A DNA stretch of 64,000 nt. Origin: Liolophura sinensis (Eukaryota; Mollusca; Polyplacophora; Chitonida; Chitonidae). Location of the stretch: positions 19,379,764 to 19,443,763 of the forward strand of contig NC_088306.1 of the NCBI RefSeq assembly GCF_032854445.1, read 5' to 3'. The translations under genes were made by a program, and so were the position numbers. The notes below the pieces were generated by a model, which saw only the letters and a list, made by a program, of their open reading frames with translations, made no database searches and was not told the origin of the DNA. Positions 13,301 to 24,973 of the stretch are shown here, in pieces. The first letter of the stretch is position 1. Each line of letters begins with the position of its first letter.

Positions 13301-16300
13301 AGCCTCCTGACTTACTGCCAGACAGGTAAGCATGTGGAAGATTAGCTGGTGTCCTCACTTGTGAGAACCATGTGTCCTTCAGAGACAATGCTCCCTCCCC
13401 CCACCCTCCCACTATCACCGCCACCCCTAAGACAAGCCCCCTGACTTACTGCCAGACAGGTAAGCATGGGGCAGATTAGCCTCCAGGAACATGGCTTGTC
13501 CAGGCTGAAGCTTCATTAGGTTCAGAAAGTAGGCCACAAAACATCCAATATCCCCAGGAAACTCGCGGTGTAACTTCAGCAGGATGTCCCCGACAAACGG
13601 TGACGTGTCCCCTTTGTCCTCTTCTGTTAAAAGAAAAAAACAACAAATATTTGTCACTCTAATTTTTGAGGTGGAAAAAGACCTTAAAAGCTACATCCAT
13701 TTTTTTCCTGACAGAATTAGTATCCCTATAAATCAACTTTTAATCTTGAATTTATGCCATGGGATATACCGTATTAGAAAAACATAATATCACCTGTGCA
13801 AAAGGAACTGCTTGTCAGTCTATATCTCAGAAGGCAGAGCAGGGGTCGTGTGAGGTCACAGTGAAAACAGGTGCATTCTCAGTCTGTTGAAATGACTTAG
13901 GTCTGATAAGTTAAATACCTCCATTCCTGCATTTTTGCTCACTTTGAAACTGTTATACAGTTGTACCTCCATATACACCACAAAATTATACATCAGTAGG
14001 TTTTCCTTTCAAACATTGGATTCTGGGGTGGGGGGATAGGGGCTAGTGTCTTCCACAATTATTTATTCGCTTATTTTACCTATTGATGTTTTACGCCGTG
14101 CTCAAGTCTATTTCACTTACATGATGACAGCCAGTATTATAGTGAGAGGAAACCGAGTATAGCCCAGGAGAAACCCATGGCCATCAGCAGGTTGTGTCAA
14201 CAGCCTGATAGAAATCCAGCATGAGGTGGATTCACAGTGACCGCATTGGTGAGAGGCTCCTGGGTCATTGCACCGCTCTGGCACCCTAGCCACTTCTCAA
14301 AGAAACAGAGGGTCAGAAGCACAGCTTTACAACTTTTGATGTTTAGATGTTTTCCTCCAGCTTTTGATTTTGATTGTACTTTTTCATTTCCACTGGCTAA
14401 ACCATGAGAAAATAAGACGTCTAAACATTCACCGATCTGCTGAACTTTCCCCACAAGTTTGCCCAGTTCCTCTTTAACGGCATCTTGATCCTGGTTCATC
14501 AGAGAGTTAAAGCACTCCTTCATGGCCTCTCTATGGAATGGCATGTCCATGGTGCGGCTCGCAGCAATCAGCTTCAAAGTGTACTCGTTCCCCACGGCTG
14601 CCCGCAGCTCTGGTATTGCTGCAATATAAGTCATAAAATCTCCTCAAAACTCAACCATCAGCTTCAAAGTGTACTCGTTCCCCACGGCTGCCCGCAGCTC
14701 TGGTATTGCTGCAATATAAGTCATAAAACGTCCACAAAACTCAACCATCAGCTTCAAAGTGTACTCGTTCCCCACGGCTGCCCGCAGCTCTGGTATTGCT
14801 GCAATATAAGTCATACAATGTCCTCAAAACTCAACCATCAGCTTCAAAGTGTACTCGTTCCCCACGGCTGCCCGCAGCTCTGGTATTGCTGCAATATAAG
14901 TCATAAAATCTCCTCAAAACTCAACCATCAGCTTCAAAGTGTACTCGTTCCCCACGGCTGCCCGCAGCTCTGGTATTGCTGCAATATAAGTCATACAACG
15001 TTCTCCAAACAGATATTAGCTTCAAAGTGTGCTCTATACAAACAGCTGCCCGCAGCTCTGGTATTGCTGTAATACAAGCCATAAAAATTCATCAAAAATC
15101 AACCATCAGCTTCAAAATGTACTCAATACAAACAGCTGCCTGCAGCTCTAGTATTGCTGTAATACAAGCCATAAAATGTCATCAAAAATCAACCGTCACC
15201 TTCTCATTAGCGTTCTCATTACTGACGACCTCTGGCATTACTGCAATATAAGTCATAAATTATCCTCAAAAATCAGCAATTTTCAAATTCTGTGTGAATT
15301 TTTACAGTGCTGTATTTCACACAAACTTTGGTATGTAATTTATTTTATTTATTTATTTGATTGGTGTTTTACGTCATACTCAAGAATATTTCATTTATAC
15401 GATAGTGGTCAGCACTGTGGTGGAAAGAAACCAGGCAGAGCCCGGGTGAAACCCATGACCATCAACAGGTTGCTGACAGATCTTCCCAAGTACAGCTGCA
15501 CAGGAAGCCAGCTTGGTGACAGGCTTCTGCGTCATTATGCTGCACTGGCGCGCTAGCCCCCTCGGCCATGCAGGCCCCATTTGGTATGTCAAAATGCACT
15601 TTCAGAAGCACATAAAGGTGTTCAAATGATACTGTTGATGCCAACACTTGTGTTTCTCTGATAAAGAATTAATCAAACTTCACAAAAAATCTCTTGTGTC
15701 CCTGTAAGGCCAAACAATTAACCAGAATGAAGCAAAATATGTCACTTGCAAAGGGCCAAGCTTTAGGTCAACTACAGTATTTGTATCAGGGTCAGAGAAG
15801 ACTGCTGTTGAGGGCCCAGAGGGTTGGGTGCCCATCCAAAGCTAAAACAACAGATGCTGTATAACTTATACCTGTTTACTAGCACATTTTTTATCTTACT
15901 TTTTAATCGTTTTATCTGTTTTCTTGATGAAGCAAATTAAATTTTCAAATTCTGTGTGAATTCTTACAGTATCTGTACCATAGTCAAAATGATATGGCAA
16001 CAGATTGATTTATTTATTGATTTTATTGGTGCTTTATGACGCACTCAAGAATATTTCACTTATACGACGGCGGCCAGCATTATGGTGGGTGGAAACCGGG
16101 CACAGCCCGGGGGAAACCCACAACCATCCGCAGGTTGCTGAAAGACCTTCCCACTTACGGCCGGAGAGGAAGCCAGCATAAGCTGGACTTGAACTCACAG
16201 CGACCGCATTGGTGAGAGGCTCCTGGGTCATTATGCTGCGCTAGCGCGCTAACCGACTGAGCCACGGAGGCCCCATATGGCAACAGATAACAAGGTGCCC

Positions 16301-19300
16301 ATTAAGAGCATTATCGGGATTTCAAATGCGGAAAGCAGTCAAATCAAAATGTCATCACACAAAACAACCCAAACTGAAGTGTCAAAAGAGTCCTCCTCAT
16401 TGTGACTGTATTTCAATTAAAAGTTTGATATGCAAAAAATGGACTTTCAGAAGAACATAAATTAAAGCCTTAAAATAAGTTTTTGATGCCAACACTTTTT
16501 TTTCTGATCAACACAACAAGTTTTTCTGATAAAAAAATAAATCTAACTTCACGAAAAAAAAAAAAAAAAAAATTGTTATCAGGTGGAGGAATCAATCAGA
16601 ATCCAGCAAAATGTGCCACTGGAAAGATTAGAGAACAGTGAATACCTATCAAATCAAAAATCAGTTACATGTATGTGCATACATTTACAAACAAACAAGA
16701 TGACATATATATGCAGAGAGATTGTGCCAACTATCTCACTTACTTTCCAGGAAGTTAGCCACCTGTTTGATCGGTCTGAACCCACACAGGCCCTGGAATG
16801 GCGTGAGGGCGATGGCCAGCTCTGGTTTGTGGTTAGCATCTTTGTACAGGTCAGGCCGGGCCTTGTGGAGGGCTTCAGCTTGAACCTGGAACAGTAGAAG
16901 TTAAAAAATTAGTGTCCAGATTGGTGATTTATTCATAATTAACTACCCCTGTATACACTGTTAAATTGAGTGTAAAAAAAATTATTGGAAAAAAGTACAG
17001 TAGTCTGAGTAATATGGCACTAACATCACTAGTTAATAAGGCTGGGTTTATGTATCTTTTCTGCCAACACCCGGTAGTCTCCGTCAAATGAAGTCCAACC
17101 TTTACGAGCTATCAGGGCCTCATCATTCAGTCCAGTATTAAAAAGCCACACGTGACAACAAGCATGTATCTGCATACAGTTGTAAAAATTCAATCTGACA
17201 TACACACAAAAAGTAGACCTCCAGTGTAACACAGGATAAAACTGCAGCTTACCAGCCCGTTTTTGCCAGTGCGCTTGGAAATACCTGGACAAAGATCAAA
17301 TCCAACGTCTGAAAACTGTCATAAATCATAACCTAAAGTTGTCCACTCTAATCGATACAGCAGTATATTTGCTTCTGTGTAGCTAGAATCCATCTTGAAA
17401 ATAACATCGTTTTGATACGCATTCCCAGGTTATATAGGCCAGCTAGACTTGGGTTGGCCATCTATGACATAATCCACAGAGCTTTTTTGGGTGGCCGACT
17501 GGAGATCTGCTAGGGTAGTAACCGTGTTGTTTTTGTTGGATTTAAAGTCATAATTACACTTCTCAGAGGCTCTCCTGGTAACATACTGTTAAACAGGTTA
17601 TAATCTTTATACTTAGGACAAGTAGCTAAATCTGAAAACTAATCCTTTAACAAACAATGGCATAGGTGTGCCCTAGTGGCAGAGCATTAGTGTTGTGAGT
17701 TGGAGACCTAGGGTTTTAACAATCTGGTGTAAAACAAAACACACTTTTCAAAATTTAATGTTAACAAATTATTATACAACTTCCACGCTGCTTATGTTTT
17801 ATATTATTAAACATTGTGACAAATGTGCTGAATAAGTTTCATATTGCACATCACTATTAGCAACACTCATAAGGCACATTGTCATTGTCTTAGTATGTCA
17901 ACTATTGACACTGCATTCTTTCTCAATGTTCATTTTCTTGCGCCATTCATAAATATATGTAACAAATTTTACTACTGTACATTTTACTTGCCAAGGTTCA
18001 TTTTCGGCAAGTAAGTTTACTCAATTTTGCTCCCCACTTGAATTGTGCAATGTTTGGTGTATTACATATACACTGGTTAATGTGGATGGGCAAGCTGATT
18101 CAAGCTATGCAAAAACAGAACAAGTTCACATCAGCCTGTATTCATTCAATGACTTATAATAATTGATACGGCATTTATAGTGTCACAAGACTGTGATTGG
18201 GTGAGGTGTCCAGTACACCTTTCCAAAATCTTGGTCTTGTTGAGAAAAGATAAATCTTAAAGAAAGATCTCTATAAGTACAGTATGTCCAACACCTGACC
18301 TCCCCCATTTTCCCACCTTCATGCGCATGGCTGCATCAAAAACATTAACTCAATATTTTCTGGAAGATGACATTGAGAGTCCAATATTTCATGTTTGCAC
18401 TTTGTGTAGAACAAAGATGTGTACAGCTCGATGATAAGGGTAAAAAAAAATTATCAATACATAAAACAGTAGTGCCCAAAAAATACACCTGTCCACGATT
18501 GTCGTCCCTAACACGCAAACTGTTACAAGATATTTCACAAGGTAAAATACAGATTCATCAATCATGGCTTATCTGCAAATCGTTCACTTAAAACTGCAGA
18601 CCAGACATTTATGTATTTATTTGTTTGATTGGTGTTTTACGCCGTACTCAAGAATATTTCACTTATATGACGGCGGCCAGCATTATGGTGGAAGGAAACC
18701 GGACAGAGCCCGGGGAAAACCCACGACCATCCACAGGTTGCGGAAAGACCTTCCCACTTACGACCGGAGAGGAAACCAGCTTGAGCTGGACTTGAACTCA
18801 CAGCGACCACATTGGTGAGAGGCTCCTGGGTCGTTACGCTGCGCTAGCGCGCTAACCGACTGAGCCACGGAGGCCCCTCAGACCAGACATGGATTCACCA
18901 AGACCAAACCACGACTTCAGGGAAGTCAGGTCTTGGGCATACTGTTTGCATGTATGAATGTATGCATGATTTGGGTTTTATATCATACTTAACGATTTTC
19001 CAGTAATATGGTGAGTAGATCGGTGCGTGCATATATACTATGTCTTCTTATGGCAAGGTGAGCCAAAGAGCCCCTGAAGTATCATACCAATGACACCCCC
19101 ACTCAGTCATATAATATGGACACCAAGCCAGCCAGTCCTGCTTTTTTACTCTAACCTCTAAATGTTGCGCACCATGCGAGGCAGCAACAAGTGCCATTTT
19201 TAACGTTTTTGGTACTAGCTAACCCAGGATTGATCCCAGGCCTCTCACCTTTCTCTACACGTTGCTGGTGCAAGAAAGGTTAAATTTACCTTGTAAGTGA

Positions 19301-22300
19301 TACTTGCCTTATTAGGGTGTGTCTGTATGGACAATGACGTGTTCACAGAGAGCACCTTAAACAAGAATGGCAGCTGACCATCAAACTCAGCCTTAACTTT
19401 GTCTCCTAGCTGGTCTGGATGTTTCCTTATCCAATCACTGAGTAGCATTTCCTTGCCATCAGAGAAGACTGCTGTTGAGGGCCCAGAAGGGTGGGTACCC
19501 ATCCAAAGCTGAAACAACATAGACTGTATAAGTTGCCCGTTTACTATCACACTCAACTATAAATTCTTAATCTTTTTATCTGTTTTCTTGATGAAACTGA
19601 AAGAAGAACATATGCATAACTAAATGGGAATGCCAACCTTTAAAAGAATGTAGGAACAGATGATATTTTTACACATTTCAAACATAAACAATCTGACCTT
19701 TAATTCATTTCAATCTTAAACACCAGAATCCCGGATATGTATGGCGCTAATACTTGTGATTTTGTTTTACACTTGCACAGGTTGCCTGGAGTTTTTCAAT
19801 GTATCCAACTAATTGTGGAAAGGAGCCAGCTGCACGTACATGAAGTATGTAAGTTTTGCTTGGGTCCTGTTTAAAACCTCATTATCGTGAACTGATCAAG
19901 TTTAAATAGGAATACATCTGTCCTGAAAAAAAACACTTTTCATACCTTTTCAACTTCAACACCAAGAGTCTAAGAATGGGTTTTAAAATCAGTATTAAAA
20001 TTCAGTAAAAACTGGCTTAATGAAATCAAACTAGAGTCCAGGAGAACCAAGACTGCCAGCTGAAATGCCTAATGCCTGACACAAGCATGGGTATGCTCTG
20101 TTTTCTACATGTTGATAGGGTTCAGTTCTTCATGTAGCCTAAATGACGTCCAAAAAAAGTCCATTTTAAAAAGCAAATAATGTCCTAAAATATTATATTT
20201 GGTGCTGAAACTTACAATTTTCCCATATTTATTTATTTACTTATTTGACTGGTGTTTTACGCCGTACTCAAGAATATTTCACTCACACGACGGCGGCCAG
20301 CATTATGGTGGGAGGAAAACGAGCAGTGCCCGGGGGAAACCCACAACCATCTGCAGGTTGCTGGCAGACCTTCCCACTTAAGGCCCAACTTTTCAACAGA
20401 GTATCATCCCATGTTCTAAACAAATATCACAACACCTTTCTAAAATGAACAGAACTCCCCAAATTTAGAAAAAAAAAATCCATGCTAGTCATGCACGAAA
20501 ATTCACTGTCATTTAGCCTACATTACTTCCCAATGTTTAGATTTTGTGTTTATCAACACGCGCAGATTATACACACGTCACAGGAGAAACCAATACAGTG
20601 CAGATATATGCCATGAAATGAATGTCATATCAAGTTCATGTGAATGGAATCAGAACAGACATCATTTCAAGGTCGGCTGAATTTCAAACAAATTACAGGT
20701 GCCAAATAAAATGATCTAAAATAATCGACACAGTGTATGAACATATTTTATTGTTGTTTTGTTCATGTATAGGAGAGTTACAGGGAACTGACACATTTAT
20801 TTATTTGATTGTTGTTTTACACCGTACTCAAGAATATTTCACTTATATGACGGCGGCCAGCATTATGGTGGGAGGAAACAGGGCAGAGCCAGGAGGAGAT
20901 TCACGACCGGAGAGGAAGTCAGCATGAGCTGGACTTGAACTCACAGCGACCGCATTGGTGAGAGGCTTCTGGGTCATTACGCTGCACTCGTGCCACAGAA
21001 GCCAAAACAATCTCCAATGATAGCTCCATGTACGCTGAATCCAAAACAAACTGTGAATCCTTGTGAGAAGTTCTACATGTACCTCCACTTGGAACTACAT
21101 CTCCACTGAGAACTACATGTAAATCTCTGGAGAAAATCTCCTGTGAAACTACATTTCCATTGAGAACCACAGGAGGAACTATACGTACATCTCAAGTGCA
21201 CCTTGAACTACATCTTCCACTGAGAACTGCATGCTCAGTGAGAAATGTATCTCCACTGAGAAGCTCTACATATACATCTCCAGTGAGATCTACCTCCACG
21301 GAGACCTACACATACTGAAAACTGCATCTCCACTGAGAACTACATGAACATCCCTAGTGAGAAAAGTATCTCCACTGAGAAGTTATACATGTACCTCCAC
21401 TTGGAACTACATCTTCACTGAGAACTACATGTAAATCTCTGGAAAAAATCTCCTGTGAAACTACATTTTCACTGAGAACCACAGGAGGAACTATTCGTAC
21501 ATCTCAAGTGCACCTTGAACTACATCTTCCACTGAGAACTACATGAACATCCCTAGTGAGAAATGTATCTCCACTGAGAAGCTCTACAAGTACATCTCTA
21601 GTGAGATTTACCTCCACTGAGACCTACACATACTGAAAACTACATCTTCCACTGAGAACTACATGTACATCCCCAGTGAGAAATGTATCTCCACTGAGAA
21701 GCTCTACATATACATCTCTAGTGAGATTTACCTCCACTGAGACCTACACATACTGAAAACTACATCTCCACTGAGAACTACATGTACATCCCCAGTGAGA
21801 AATGTATCTCCACTGAGAAGCTCTACATATACATCTCTAGTGAGATTTACCTCCACTGAGACCTACACATACTGAAAACTACATCTTCCACTGAGAACTA
21901 CATGTACATCCCCAGTGAGAAATGTATCTCCACTGAGAAGCTCTACATATACATCTCTAGTGAGATTTACCTCCACTGAGACCTACACATACTGAAAACT
22001 ACATCTCCACTGAGAACTACATGTACATCCCCAGTGAGAAATGTATCTCCACTGAGAAGCTCTACATATACATCTCTAGTGAGATTTACCTCCACTGAGA
22101 CCTACACATACTGAAAACTACATCTCCACTGAGAACTACATGTACATCCCCAGTGAGAAATGTATCTCCACTGAGAAGCTCTACATATACATCTCTAGTG
22201 AGATTTACCTCCACTGAGACCTACACATACTGAAAACTACATCTTCCACTGAGAACTACATGTACATCCCCAGTGAGAAATGTATCTCCACTGAGAAGCT

Positions 22301-24921
22301 CTACATATACATCTCTAGTGAGATTTACCTCCACTGAGACCTACACATACTGAAAACTACATCTCCACTGAGAACTACATGTACATCCCCAGTGAGAAAT
22401 GTATCTCCACTGAGAAGCTCTACATATACATCTCTAGTGAGATTTACCTCCACTGAGACCTACACATACTGAAAACTACATCTCCACTGAGAACTACATG
22501 TACATCCCTAGTGAGAAATGTATCTCCACTGAGAAGCTCTACATATACATCTCTAGTGAGATTTACCTCCACTGAGACCTACACATACTGAAAACTGCAT
22601 CTCCACTGAGAACTACATGAACATCCCTAGTGAGAAATGTATCTCCACTGAGAAGCTCTACATATACATCTCTAGTGAGATCTACCGCCACTGAGACCTA
22701 CACATACTGAAAACTGCATCTCCACTGAGAACTACATGAACATCCCTAGTGAAATGTATCTCCACTGAGAAGCTCTACATATACATCTCTAGTGAGATCT
22801 ACCGCCACTGAGACCTACACATACTGAAAACTACATCTCCACTGAGAACTACATGTACATCCCTAGTGAGAACTGTATCTCCACTGAGAAGCTCTACATG
22901 TACATCTCTAGTGAGATTTACCTCCACTGAGACCTACACATACTGAAAACTACATCTCCACTGAGAACTACATGAACATCCCTAGTGAGAAATGTATCTC
23001 CACTGAGAAGCTCTACATATACATCTCTAGTGAGATCTACCGCCACTGAGACCTACACATACTGAAAACTATATCTCCAGTGAGAGCAAAAGTCTCACTG
23101 GTCATCCCAGATTCAAATGATATACCCAAATTTCTCAACCTTTTCACACATAAACGAGCAACTTTCATTGCAATTTATCCACCTTTTTCATTTGATTTTG
23201 GAGACAAAACTACACTGGTTGGGTTGGCCGATTGCAGGGCTTCACAAAAAGCATAATGCCCTCAGAATATGTTTAAACAAACAACCTGCAAACATGCAAA
23301 AAGGTTAAAGAATTACTGTAAACACAGCATATATGAACACACGTTTAATACATTTTTTACTGTACAAGGAAACTACTACAGGACGCTTCACCAAACACAC
23401 AGGTACACAGTTTTACAATGTAGCTGTGTTATAATGTACACAACTGTTATCATAAAAATGTTGTACCAGCTGCAGTATTGATTCTTTCTCTGCTGATCCA
23501 GCCCACGTGTATGATCCCTTCACAGAGCACAGCAGTGCTGTATATGTCAGTGTACTTTTGTCAGAAAGCGGTCTAATATTTCAGTGAACAAGCAAATAAA
23601 TGAAAATTTAATACCAGTATTTTTGTCATACCTGGTCCGTTTTTTTGACCTGCTGGACCCTGATTAAACCCGCAGTAGATTGCACAAGAAATGCTTATAT
23701 TATTCTCATGCTGTTACTTTGTAACCGTATTATAGGTCCTGGCACAAAGGAAGAGTCTAGCAAAAACTGGCTACCATCATGTCAACGTCGTATATATGGT
23801 CTAAATAAGGACATATATGATGAAAGTTTCATAAATTTGTATCACATCTGTTATATTTAGAGTATACATAATTAATTTATGCATTAGATTCCTATTACAC
23901 CAAGAGGTGGTCCCAAACATCAAGCACATTGCTCTGGACTGTCTTGTTACAGGCGGACATTTAAAAGTTCTCCATTACCACCTGCTGGTTAACATCAGCA
24001 GAATGACTTACATAAGCTGGCGATATCTCTGATAATCATACTTTGAAAATAACTGTGTTCAGAATAAATACAGACAAGCATTTATTTTATCGAAGCCACT
24101 TAGCACCATATCCGAATAGAAGAAAACAGACCTAGAAGCTCTTTTGGTTTTTAAAAGATGTAAATTCAACAAGGTGTCCCCCGTAATGCTTATTCATGAA
24201 ACTCTGCTCTTTCTCCACAAGAACTGGAATGAGAACTTTCATTGCACATCAGTTTCATCAGTTTTCAGATGATGGGTGGAGAAATATAGGGCAGAGGGGG
24301 AATCTAGAAATAAAAATTTTGACCTCCTCATTAATACTATCTGAAGACAAATGTGTCAAAGTTCCAGTGTGAGTAGCAAACAATAAGCATTGTGACAAGA
24401 TTTTAAATTTCGACTGGTCAGAAATAGCCTTGAGGAAATGGTCACTGACGTGTATGAATTGAGGCAGTGTAGCCTTGTCCTTCCCGAAATGTTAATGAGG
24501 CCCACACCATTCTTCAACATAGGGGGTGCAATCATGTGGCATGTATATATAATGTGGGCCCATACCATACCTCTGCATAGGGGGTACAGTCATCCACCAC
24601 AAACCCATGGTCGCCACTTTCTGCCAGAGATGCCACTTCACTCTCGCGACCATACTTGCCCCAGGCATACTTCTGCACCGAGCACTTCAGCTTGAAAACT
24701 GTCAATGTAAGGATTACAAGAGTTCCATGTAACATGATGATGCCACAGTATGGGTTTAAATTAATTATGATATCTTCATCAGGGTTTAATCCACAGATTT
24801 TGGGAAAGGCCCTGTGGGCCCGCAACTAGGAAAATTTTCAGTACCAGGGAGTTGTGATTTTTCAGTACTGTGTACTGCACAGTTAACTGGTATTTAACAG
24901 AGATCATATACCTTGAGTACA

Positions 24922-24973
<52 letters not shown>

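Noticed and set aside
14485-15072. 195-codon plus-strand frame with [21 protein letters not shown] repeats
   Set aside because: It is the antisense of the 90-bp MPI exon 5 acceptor array.
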